NCBI GenBank assembly: GCA_008711295.1
Contig: VUYV01000003.1
Coordinates: forward strand, 8,522,515-8,586,514
Origin: Anarhynchus alexandrinus
Lineage: Eukaryota > Chordata > Aves > Charadriiformes > Charadriidae
Direction: 5' to 3'
Length of the DNA stretch: 64,000 nt
The notes under the pieces were generated by a model. That model searched no databases. It had not been told where the DNA came from and was given only the letters and a program-made list of their open reading frames with translations. Positions 1 through 12,116 of the stretch are shown here, one piece after another (position 1 is the first letter of the stretch; every line of letters begins with the position of its first letter). Position numbers and translations under genes: made by a program.

Positions 1-3000
1 ACTTTGGACTTGTATTCATACCAGTGAACTGTACCAGGTGCTAGGAAAGCTCACAAGCTTGTCTGATCACACTTCTGAGGACAGTTTTCTTCTAGATCTC
101 AAATTTAAACTAATTTTCCTGAATATTACACTGAAAAAAAAAATTATGTCACAAGCTGGGATGTTCTGCATGACAACAACAATTACTGTATGTAATAAAG
201 CACTTGGTAATTTCTATTATGATATCTATTAAGCCTCATTACGTCTCAAAATAAAGCCTTAGCCCTCACAGTAGTATTTTGCAGCTCTATAAATCTTGAT
301 GTTGACATCAGCAGCAGTCAATGGGCTTGACTGAGGCCTTGATTGCATGGATACAGAATATGACTGAAATTAAAAGAAAGCTGAGTAAATCTGGAAAAAC
401 AGACAGCACACTGGGGCAATATTATCACATTAATATGTGGAAGACAGATCAGACTGATCTTTGGTTATTCCCTTTTGGTGATGTGTGTCAAAAATAGCCA
501 CGTATCTGGATTCGGAATATTGGTCTGAAAGCACAACAAAGAATTTAGATGATAATGTGAAGTTTGTAAGTTGAATTCTACCGTGGAGGAGTGAATTTTC
601 CCATTAATTTTAATGATCTGAATAATGCACAGTCTGGAACCTCTTGAATCAGCAAAATTAGAGTGGCAGTATTCTCGTGGTTTACAACATTTCCAGTATC
701 CAGCTCATCCCCCTTTTTCCATACCTGAATACCACCTCTGTTCTGTTGAGGGTTTGGGGTTGGGGTTTTTTTTTTGTGAAAGTTGTCTGTAGCAAAATGT
801 CCTTTCAAAAATCTCCCTCCCGAGCCTAAAAACAAACTGGTACACCCCACGCAACAGAAGGAAGCAAAGACATAAGATCAGTGAGAAGAGAGACTTTGGA
901 GAAGCAGCTGACCCCCCTCAAGACCAAAAGCTCCTTGCCATTTTCTACTGACTTTGCTAAGCAGGACAAAGCAATTCAGATATAAGAGCTCATTTATAAT
1001 GTCATCCTCCAGGTCAGTCTCAGACAAACAGTGCAAAGCAAAAGCACTTTTCTGTTCAATGAATCACATTGTGGGTTTTGAATATGGAATGTGAATGAGC
1101 TTGTTGCTGAGGGAGAGCAATGGGCAGGAGCCTGAAGTGTCAACAAATGGAGAAATAGGTATGAAAAATGAGGTTGTTTGCGAGCCTGGTGAATGGAGGA
1201 TGAATGGTCAGCAGGATGAGAACGAACAAAAGTGAGAGATCACTTGGCAAAGAAGTGGCATTATTTTCTACAAAAAGCCAAGATGAATATCTGAAGAGCA
1301 ATCTACTATCTCTTCTCCCCGACAATCAGGTGGGCTTAAATTATTAAGTTGCAGAAAGCTGCATCTAAGGCCAATATTACTATGGGGAGAGGGTGCATCT
1401 GCCACCATTTTGGGCTAGCCAAGGTGAAACACTAATGGGCAGACATCTCAAGGGCTTGGGGGCTCAGCAGCTTCTGAAAATAGGATCCATTTAACACTTC
1501 CCAGACAGAGCACCAAAACAATGAGGCTTTGTTGCTGCTGACAGACAGAAACAATCACTCAGGGATAAAGGAACAAACACGAACAAAGCAAACCTCTCAT
1601 TTCCGCAAAGACAGGTATTTTTAGGTGCAGAATTCAACATAAGTGGCATACAGCCAGATTTCAGTAGATGAGTGCATGAGCAAATGTGCACATACAGGTG
1701 GCCACTCTTATCCTGGAGGAATTTCCCCCTAACTTCACTAAGAGCAGAACTGGACACTAAAGACTAATTCTGTGGCCTGAATTCTTCCGATTCTCTGAGC
1801 AGCTGCATTGATTTGACCTGTGAAGTACGGTGCTGCTGGAGGCGAGAAATGATATCATCATCCAGCCCCAAGGATTTTGTGAACCCATCTGACTCTGAAA
1901 GAACCGAAGAGATAAACATTTTCCGAGCTCTGACCATACAACTGGCCCTCGTAAAGCTGTCAGTGCAGAAGACTGACAGGCAGTGCTTGAAAGGTCATAA
2001 AATCAATACACAGAAAGTCAGCTCACGGAAAAGCTAATAGGAGAGTAACTGCCCTTTGGCTCAAAACAGGAGAGAAAGGTACACATCCCTGATGGTTTCT
2101 AGGTGGCAGCTCCTCTGCCGCTTTGAAAGGCCAGAGAGGCGTCTTTGTTTTTCTACATCCAGCTTATTCTTGCTATCGGTCCGATCTGCAGGCACGGTAA
2201 TAAGAACAGTTCTTAAATCTGGAGGTAAACACTATCTCTCCTGGATGATTTACGAGTAAGGAATGAGAGAGGTGTTATCTGATCCTCGAGCCTTCTGGAC
2301 AGGCCGCAAACATAGCTCCTCTCTGCAAACTGCAAAAGGAGCCGAGCTCAGGTGCCTGTGGCTGAAAACCAGCTGTGCAGCTCCAGCTGGCAGCGGCGAA
2401 ACCATACAGGCCACGAGCACAGCCCAAATAAGCCCCATAGCACCACAGCGCTTTGGAGAAGCCCGATGTTCATTCAGTCCCACCCCACGGCTGTGGATGT
2501 TTTCAGGTCTCTGCCCAGACCCTTCCAAGGAACAAACACAGCTGCACAGCACTTTTCCAGTTGACAATCTCTGTTCTGGGAAATGTCAGTGGAAGGAAGC
2601 CCACCCACTGGCTTACGGGTGTTTTTCAGTCTGGACCTGAACTGTTTTGCATGATGGCCAAAACTCCATGGGCAGGATTACCCTGGAAATGATGTATTTT
2701 CTTCTCCTGCATGAGGGGGCAACCATAAGCAGAGAAAAATGAACTGTCGGACTGCAGGTGATGGGAAAAAAGTGAAAGACCCAGAGGGAGGATAACGAAA
2801 GATATGACACTTAACTTCCTATATAGTAAGAAATCCCAGCAATTCAGTTTAGGTTACATGCACATGTGCGTAATGCAAGAGGCACTTGCTCCAGTGCCCT
2901 TTTCCCAGCAATCTCCCTGCCTCCAAGCCCCACATCCCGGTTTCTTTTACCTGGTAAGACTCCATCATAAGGTCTCCCACAGAATGTTTTGCACATTTTC

Positions 3001-5194
3001 AGGATCCAAGTTATGCAATTTACCTGGGCATACAAATTATTCCCCTGCAGTGTTTCCAGCGCTCTTGAGGGGTTATGGACTGTAAGTGTGAAAATGTGGT
3101 GCTCTAGTAGCAGCTATACTTTGGAGAAGCTTGAGAGAAAAAAGTACAAGAAGTGTCGCAGCAAAAAAGGAAGGTCCCATTAATCAACAGAACACCCAGA
3201 AATGGGCAAGAGTCTCACTTGCATTCAGCTAGCAGTGAAAGCACACTGGAAACTACCCCAGTTCATCTGTGAACTGGGTAATGGGTTCAAGAGTGTCTAC
3301 TTGTGCTTGCTTCCCTCAAATACTTAGTCAAAGGATTAGCAGCACAAGCAACCATCTTAAGACTGCGGTGGTAGCAAATGCATTGTTTATTTTGAATTAA
3401 AAAAAAATCAATCATCAAGAAACCAGCTCCATATGCTCTCCATTGATCCCCATACTTTCACTTTCACATACCTCTGAACAATTTCCTGATGACCGCTGAG
3501 CAAAAAAGTATGGTTGAGAATACACTGGGGTACTGCCAGACAGTATGTGGTCTGCTATAAAGTCCACACAGCTTTGTTCTGAAGCATTCCTCCAGTTTTT
3601 CACATGGATATATTACATCAGTGTAAAATATACACCACTTTGCATTGGACATTCACATCAAATTATTTGCAAGATGAAAGACATAAGGAGACGATCTTTT
3701 AACATGAGAGTACTGGTATCTAGTAATTTGGAGTCACATCATATGAGAAGGTATACCCGTACGTGGGCATGCATGAAAGAGTGAAAGAGCAGAGAGAACG
3801 CTCCTTGCAAAGCTCCATGTTCAGGTGAGTTGCACTGAAGAGTAAAATCTCCAACCTTATTATTAGTTTAGATGAAAGGTTTTTGCAAGCTTTTCCCTAT
3901 GTGTTTTTTATAACCTTACAAAAACATATTCTATGCTCTTGAAGCTTCTCAGGGAATGCCATAGGAATTTTTACAACATATATATCATTAAAGATAAACA
4001 CACACACTTATATATGCACACACAAACACGTACATTTATAAAATATGCTTTGGCTTGCACTATTTCTGAACTTACACACAGACCTTGGATAAATGTGAAG
4101 GAACACCCGACTGTGCCTTTTTTTTTTTAAATTTCACAAAAACACTTTTGAGGGATAATTGTTACTAACAAACTTATCCAATTTTGATGATACCTTCACC
4201 ATACTTGCTGTTTGACTAAAATCATACAGGCATACGAGAGGAACAGTTAACTTACACTGATACCTACGTTACTAAAGTAAAGAAAAAAATCCATGTTTGC
4301 CTGAAATTTTTACTTTCATTTGCCTTTGAACTGATCAACCATTAAATAATTTCCAAAGCAATGAAAGAATTGTTTTAATTACATTAATATACAGGTTTGA
4401 TTTTGATACATTAATATACAATTCCATTTCGTAGCAGTTTTCCATATTCTGAAATGTCTTTCTGCATTAAATAATGCATGGCAATATTTTAAACAAATTT
4501 TAAGCAGTTCATTTTGAATTCAGCCATGTATTCTCAAGTGATCAAGGTCAAAGCCTTCATTTAAAAACAAGACCTGAACATATTTTAAAAAAGGTATCTT
4601 AAGATAGTTGCTGCACAAGGTCTGCAGGAGGTGTAACCTGGAGGGGTTGGAACTTTTTTTTTCTTCTAGGCTTGCAGAAGCAGTCTATGCTACATCTCAA
4701 AAAATACAGCATTACAGAACTCAAGGTAGCAAGGCTCATCAGAGCATCTAGCCTGATCTCATCTCATTTCCCAGTTTCATTCAAATATCCTGATGCTACA
4801 GGTATGCATCACTCCTCCAAAAGCCAAATTATGGGGCACCTGTGGAAATCAAGAAAGAAGGATCATCTCCACCTGATGGCTCTCCAGTGTCTGTTCCTGT
4901 TTGGCAGCTGTGTGCAGGTGACCCCAGCAGCTGAACCCCTCTGTCCATAAAAAGATGAAAGACCAACACACTTATCTGACCCTGGAGGGAAATTTTCTCA
5001 CTGTTCTCAACTTTGCTGATTACCATTGCCCAAAGCATGTGAGCAGGGCATGGTCATCAGGCATCTCAGAGGATGCTTGGCACCAGCAGCGAGCTGCTCC
5101 ATTCAATATTCTGCCTACAAGCACTGAAAAGTACCATGTGTTTATTGGCAAGGTCAAAAAGCAGTGCTAATATTAGCTATTACTATTGTCCCTG
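1..5194. other. Noncoding single-copy DNA, no gene recognised
   Basis: All open frames here are short (at most about 125 codons), overlap one another on both strands and show no recognisable domain. The stretch at about 2250-2640 is somewhat richer in GC and holds several overlapping frames, but none reads like a known exon. A short CA/TA-rich microsatellite lies at about 3994-4030. A G-rich/T-rich tract with three G-runs and a T-run sits at about 750-776. Whether this is the intergenic region downstream of RNF152 is inferred from the gene's orientation only. Confidence 0.6.
3994..4030. repeat. CA/TA-rich microsatellite
   Basis: An imperfect run of CA dinucleotides is broken by a short TATA stretch. 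It is simple sequence with no further function visible. Confidence 0.6.
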
Positions 5195-5265
5195 CCTATG
5201 GCAGGGGGGTTGGAACTAGACGATCTTTAAGGTCCCTTCCAACCCGAACCATTCTATGATTCTGT
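5195..5265 (+). mobile_element. CR1 LINE 3'-end fragment
   Basis: The segment carries the hallmark 3' end of avian CR1 retrotransposons: a 'ggttggaactaga.gatctttaaggtcccttcc' type block followed by 'aacccgaaccattctatgattct'. Seen directly are the 'ctttaaggtccc' core and the terminal ATTCTATG-type repeat. CR1 copies are typically 5'-truncated, and no reverse transcriptase frame is present upstream. This is one of the clearest indications that the genome is avian (or at least sauropsid). Confidence 0.85.
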
Positions 5266-5413
5266 TAGCTTCCCTTTTGTGTTCAGGTGCCTGTGTACAC
5301 TAACGAAGCCACCTCCAGACCTCCAAACTGACCAGCGGAGGGAGTTGAAATCTTCCCCCTCCCCTCAGAACTGGCTCTCGACATAGGCAAAGTAATAACT
5401 TTTTTTAGGGCCG

Positions 5414-8400
5414 CAGATTGTCAACCACAGGAAAACACCTACAGCGCGATTTCCTACTTTGCTTCTACCGGACTCCTGGTAAACCAAGCCAGCTGCTGGG
5501 GAGGAAGAGGATGAGGACAGGGTCCTGACATAAGGGCTACTGCAGCGGCAGTTGTCTCCACCCTCCCTCTGCTGCAGCTGTAGCATGCCCAACACTCCAG
5601 CCCTGCTCCTTTTGCCCAAACACACCGCCGGCAGACGTAGAACTTCCCAGTTATGGGAGGAAACATAAACAAAGAGCCTCCCTTGCGTGGCGTGGCAGGA
5701 GGCTAAGACAGAGCTGCTCACAGGAGGCCGGGGAGAGGCACGGGGACCCGAGCCTGAAGGCAAGCCAGGCATTGGGAAGGGAGGTTGTTCTCAGACCGAC
5801 ACCAAAATGGCCCCTGGGGAACAGCACATCAAGGAGAGCAGCCAAAGCAGGGCTGGCTCCCTCAGAGGGGAGCCGTGAGACAGGACAAGGCTGGGGGAGT
5901 CTGACCAAGGGGTAGGTGCGAGTTCTTTCACCTATGGAGAGAGGCGAAGCCAGAGCAGCCACGTCAGCAGCTGCTGCCCCAGCAAAACCAACTGTGACAG
6001 GAGGGCATTTGGTCCTGCTGGGGTGCCACCACTCTGCCACCCACCTCTGCAACGCAGCCTTGGGACTGGGTGTCTGCCTGCAGGCTTTCTTCAGCAACCC
6101 CACGCCAAAGGGAATCTGCGTTAATTTAATAGCACACAACTGGTTTGAATTCAACAAGGTCCCTTTCAAGACGTCCCAGGGGAATCCAGCCTTGTTTCAG
6201 GCTACATTTTGCTTATTCTAGCTCTTCCTGGAGAGGGAACTCCTAACTAAGCCATTGTAAATTTGCTTTCTTGCCTAGGTACATTAGTACTTCAAACCCA
6301 GCCGAAGACAATAATAGGTTAAGAATAGCCTTAAGATTTAGCAGCTGAACTCCACCCAAGTGCTTTTATTTTACTGTGCTACTCAGACCTTATCCATCCC
6401 TTGGTCTCTGTGGAGACTTCTCTCTTATCAATATTTGAATACACACAGAAAAAAAAAAGAAAAAGCAAACAAAACAAACATAATTGGAGACAAGAATCTC
6501 AGGGTGTAAGTAGAGGAAAACACTTAATTTGAGATAAGTGCTTGGCACAGTGTGCTAATCTGCTGTTCAGTAATACTTACTCATGCTGAGAGTATTTTAC
6601 TCACCATTAGCCCCGGCGTTTCAAACACCTCTTCTTACAAGGCCTCTTGCTCCATGAGAATAGAGGTGGCAGAACTGGGGCTTCGTGATTTATCCACCCT
6701 CCTCGTAGAGCCACCACGAAAAGCTGCAGGAGTTGCATGGTTCCCCTTATGTAGGCATGACTGGGCCTGGTCAAAAGTGATACATTGGTGCAATTAATGT
6801 GCCCATCTGCACCTGTGACCAATTAATTAGGCTGGGGATACGGCTGAGCTGCACAGTAGCTTGGGAGCTGCTTGCATGCCACAGACTATTGTCCTGGCTT
6901 TCTAACCAGGGTAGCAATGGATGAAAACATTGGTTTGTTTACTTGTTTACCTATTTGTGTGTTCTGATTCCCTTGAATATGTCCTAAGTTACAGACCCTT
7001 TATTTTATTTTTATTTCTTCACAAATACAGGTAGGATGTGGAGCTGGCTCACTGACTCTGAAGGGGACGTCTCATTTGTTGAAGTCTGGGGATTCTGGTC
7101 TGTCCTGAACACCTCCGACTTGTAGACAACACTGAGTATTAGATGCCTCAGCAGCAAGAGCTGTACATAAGGCTGATGAAAGGCTCAAATTAATTCACAT
7201 GAGTTAGGAGACTTGATATTCTGTGGTAAAAGATAGTGTCAGAGTGAAAACCACTGCATATTCATTGTCAGCCGTGCCACTGTATTTATTCTACTAATAC
7301 ATTTTTCAGACGTGCCAGGGAACACAACCAACACCCTTCTACTCAGTAAGGTTTCCTGAAGGATTAATTTAACCCATTGCATTTTGCAATCAGCCCCTGC
7401 CCTGCTGCTCCACAGCTGTCAGCCCATGACAGGTGATAGAAGCACATAGAGAAAAAGAATCTAAGTGATAACCCCAGCTGAGGATAGCACTGGCAATAAT
7501 CTATGTTGACGAAACCCAGCTCAGAGTGTGTATTCGCCCAACGCTGACAGCAAAGCAAATCAGCTAGTCGGTATTATGCCTTCCAGTTAGGACTTTACAA
7601 CCTCATTTGCAGCAACTCCTCTGACCTGTTTGCTTCGTTCCCCCTTCCCTAGCGCCGTAGCGAGCCTTACGCTGCATCTTCAAACGCAGACCGCACGGCC
7701 TGAAGTACCAACGAAACACCACTGCCTTACTGCTCCTACCACAAGGTCAGCTCGCAAGCATGCCCACTGGAAGGAGCAGAGGGAACTCACTCTAAGGTAG
7801 CCGCAAGGGAAATGAATAACAGGCTCTTAGCTGGGTGAGTTGTTACAATATCACCATCAAGCCCAGGGAAAGAAGAAAGCAAAGCAATGAACAGCGTCAA
7901 GGTTAGGAAGGCTGTATTCAGGCATTAAACACACAAAGCAATACACTCACCTGGGTGAAGCTTGAAAATGCCACCGATAACAAACAGCAGGCAGCAAATC
8001 AGTCCTTCAGAGAGCGAGAGAAACTTTTGAAAAGCAGTCATTAATTTGGCTACCGTGATGAATTCCTCTGTGGTGAAAGCAACAACCCACTTCACTGCTT
8101 CACAGATTCATTGCCTAGGAGGCCACGAGGAACACTGTCATAATTTAAGCTGTCTTCCTGCATAAGACTTCAGCTACCAGCAATCTTTTATCATGCCTTC
8201 AGCTGGCGGTAAAGGGGTGGCTTTGATGAGACAACATCTTTCATACCTTTGTGAGCAGCTGTTGCTTTGCTCCGCTTCTTGTAGGGAGCCTCCTCCCAAC
8301 TTCCCGCACAGGCAACGGAGAGAGAAAGCCCAGCAGAGGAAGGGCTACATCTGGGCCCATTTTGCTTTACTTTCATATTCAGAAAAGTATGGAAACATTG

Positions 8401-8654
8401 CACCAAAAGGCACGCTCAGCTGAGCAAACCTGCACCACACACTCTCCCTACACACCCCTTACGACGGCTGTTACACAAACAGCTGGGCGGGTTACTGCTG
8501 GATGGATGTTCATCCACATTATCCGGTGCCATATATGACTCCCACATTGCAGACGCAGCCCTCGATTGCAGAAATGTAGCCTAGGGCAGACACGAGTGCA
8601 GGATTCAGGGGCGTCTGGATCTCCTAATGGTTGCCCGACCCCCAGGGAAACCTA
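5414..8654. repeat. Contig A tail, duplicated at 8876-12116
   Basis: The sequence recurs at a constant offset of +3462 in the block that begins immediately after the N gap. By eye only about six substitutions separate the copies (for example 5757, 6685, 6697, 6705, 6718 and 6951). The copy ends exactly at the gap, and its partner begins exactly at the gap's other side. This is the pattern expected of two unmerged overlapping contigs. Inside it I see no gene. A small CpG-denser stretch lies at about 7635-7770 (ten CpGs in 135 bases). Confidence 0.9.
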
Positions 8655-8875
8655 NNNNNNNNNNNNNNNNNNNNNNNNNNNNNNNNNNNNNNNNNNNNNN
8701 NNNNNNNNNNNNNNNNNNNNNNNNNNNNNNNNNNNNNNNNNNNNNNNNNNNNNNNNNNNNNNNNNNNNNNNNNNNNNNNNNNNNNNNNNNNNNNNNNNNN
8801 NNNNNNNNNNNNNNNNNNNNNNNNNNNNNNNNNNNNNNNNNNNNNNNNNNNNNNNNNNNNNNNNNNNNNNNNNNN
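8655..8875. other. Assembly gap (221 N)
   Basis: The bases are undetermined. The gap separates contig A from a block that repeats A's last 3.24 kb, so it is probably artificial and not missing DNA. Confidence 0.98.
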
Positions 8876-11800
8876 CAGATTGTCAACCACAGGAAAACAC
8901 CTACAGCGCGATTTCCTACTTTGCTTCTACCGGACTCCTGGTAAACCAAGCCAGCTGCTGGGGAGGAAGAGGATGAGGACAGGGTCCTGACATAAGGGCT
9001 ACTGCAGCGGCAGTTGTCTCCACCCTCCCTCTGCTGCAGCTGTAGCATGCCCAACACTCCAGCCCTGCTCCTTTTGCCCAAACACACCGCCGGCAGACGT
9101 AGAACTTCCCAGTTATGGGAGGAAACATAAACAAAGAGCCTCCCTTGCGTGGCGTGGCAGGAGGCTAAGACAGAGCTGCTCACAGGAGGCCGGGGAGAGG
9201 CACGGGGACCCGAGCCCGAAGGCAAGCCAGGCATTGGGAAGGGAGGTTGTTCTCAGACCGACACCAAAATGGCCCCTGGGGAACAGCACATCAAGGAGAG
9301 CAGCCAAAGCAGGGCTGGCTCCCTCAGAGGGGAGCCGTGAGACAGGACAAGGCTGGGGGAGTCTGACCAAGGGGTAGGTGCGAGTTCTTTCACCTATGGA
9401 GAGAGGCGAAGCCAGAGCAGCCACGTCAGCAGCTGCTGCCCCAGCAAAACCAACTGTGACAGGAGGGCATTTGGTCCTGCTGGGGTGCCACCACTCTGCC
9501 ACCCACCTCTGCAACGCAGCCTTGGGACTGGGTGTCTGCCTGCAGGCTTTCTTCAGCAACCCCACGCCAAAGGGAATCTGCGTTAATTTAATAGCACACA
9601 ACTGGTTTGAATTCAACAAGGTCCCTTTCAAGACGTCCCAGGGGAATCCAGCCTTGTTTCAGGCTACATTTTGCTTATTCTAGCTCTTCCTGGAGAGGGA
9701 ACTCCTAACTAAGCCATTGTAAATTTGCTTTCTTGCCTAGGTACATTAGTACTTCAAACCCAGCCGAAGACAATAATAGGTTAAGAATAGCCTTAAGATT
9801 TAGCAGCTGAACTCCACCCAAGTGCTTTTATTTTACTGTGCTACTCAGACCTTATCCATCCCTTGGTCTCTGTGGAGACTTCTCTCTTATCAATATTTGA
9901 ATACACACAGAAAAAAAAAAGAAAAAGCAAACAAAACAAACATAATTGGAGACAAGAATCTCAGGGTGTAAGTAGAGGAAAACACTTAATTTGAGATAAG
10001 TGCTTGGCACAGTGTGCTAATCTGCTGTTCAGTAATACTTACTCATGCTGAGAGTATTTTACTCACCATTAGCCCCGGCGTTTCAAACACCTCTTCTTAC
10101 AAGGCCTCTTGCTCCATGAGAATAGAGGTGGCAGAACTGGGGCTTCATGATTTATCCAACCTCCTCATAGAGCCACCACAAAAAGCTGCAGGAGTTGCAT
10201 GGTTCCCCTTATGTAGGCATGACTGGGCCTGGTCAAAAGTGATACATTGGTGCAATTAATGTGCCCATCTGCACCTGTGACCAATTAATTAGGCTGGGGA
10301 TACGGCTGAGCTGCACAGTAGCTTGGGAGCTGCTTGCATGCCACAGACTATTGTCCTGGCTTTCTAACCAGGGTAGCAATGGATGAAAACATTGGTTTGT
10401 TTACTTGTTTACCTGTTTGTGTGTTCTGATTCCCTTGAATATGTCCTAAGTTACAGACCCTTTATTTTATTTTTATTTCTTCACAAATACAGGTAGGATG
10501 TGGAGCTGGCTCACTGACTCTGAAGGGGACGTCTCATTTGTTGAAGTCTGGGGATTCTGGTCTGTCCTGAACACCTCCGACTTGTAGACAACACTGAGTA
10601 TTAGATGCCTCAGCAGCAAGAGCTGTACATAAGGCTGATGAAAGGCTCAAATTAATTCACATGAGTTAGGAGACTTGATATTCTGTGGTAAAAGATAGTG
10701 TCAGAGTGAAAACCACTGCATATTCATTGTCAGCCGTGCCACTGTATTTATTCTACTAATACATTTTTCAGACGTGCCAGGGAACACAACCAACACCCTT
10801 CTACTCAGTAAGGTTTCCTGAAGGATTAATTTAACCCATTGCATTTTGCAATCAGCCCCTGCCCTGCTGCTCCACAGCTGTCAGCCCATGACAGGTGATA
10901 GAAGCACATAGAGAAAAAGAATCTAAGTGATAACCCCAGCTGAGGATAGCACTGGCAATAATCTATGTTGACGAAACCCAGCTCAGAGTGTGTATTCGCC
11001 CAACGCTGACAGCAAAGCAAATCAGCTAGTCGGTATTATGCCTTCCAGTTAGGACTTTACAACCTCATTTGCAGCAACTCCTCTGACCTGTTTGCTTCGT
11101 TCCCCCTTCCCTAGCGCCGTAGCGAGCCTTACGCTGCATCTTCAAACGCAGACCGCACGGCCTGAAGTACCAACGAAACACCACTGCCTTACTGCTCCTA
11201 CCACAAGGTCAGCTCGCAAGCATGCCCACTGGAAGGAGCAGAGGGAACTCACTCTAAGGTAGCCGCAAGGGAAATGAATAACAGGCTCTTAGCTGGGTGA
11301 GTTGTTACAATATCACCATCAAGCCCAGGGAAAGAAGAAAGCAAAGCAATGAACAGCGTCAAGGTTAGGAAGGCTGTATTCAGGCATTAAACACACAAAG
11401 CAATACACTCACCTGGGTGAAGCTTGAAAATGCCACCGATAACAAACAGCAGGCAGCAAATCAGTCCTTCAGAGAGCGAGAGAAACTTTTGAAAAGCAGT
11501 CATTAATTTGGCTACCGTGATGAATTCCTCTGTGGTGAAAGCAACAACCCACTTCACTGCTTCACAGATTCATTGCCTAGGAGGCCACGAGGAACACTGT
11601 CATAATTTAAGCTGTCTTCCTGCATAAGACTTCAGCTACCAGCAATCTTTTATCATGCCTTCAGCTGGCGGTAAAGGGGTGGCTTTGATGAGACAACATC
11701 TTTCATACCTTTGTGAGCAGCTGTTGCTTTGCTCCGCTTCTTGTAGGGAGCCTCCTCCCAACTTCCCGCACAGGCAACGGAGAGAGAAAGCCCAGCAGAG

Positions 11801-12116
11801 GAAGGGCTACATCTGGGCCCATTTTGCTTTACTTTCATATTCAGAAAAGTATGGAAACATTGCACCAAAAGGCACGCTCAGCTGAGCAAACCTGCACCAC
11901 ACACTCTCCCTACACACCCCTTACGACGGCTGTTACACAAACAGCTGGGCGGGTTACTGCTGGATGGATGTTCATCCACATTATCCGGTGCCATATATGA
12001 CTCCCACATTGCAGACGCAGCCCTCGATTGCAGAAATGTAGCCTAGGGCAGACACGAGTGCAGGATTCAGGGGCGTCTGGATCTCCTAATGGTTGCCCGA
12101 CCCCCAGGGAAACCTA
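8876..12116. repeat. Contig B head, copy of 5414-8654
   Basis: This is near-identical to 5414-8654 at offset +3462, and unlike that copy it continues without a break beyond the matching end (12116). Four of the differences cluster at 10147-10180, where three CpGs of the first copy read CpA. There is no gene inside. Best explanation: the second haplotype of the same locus. Confidence 0.9.
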
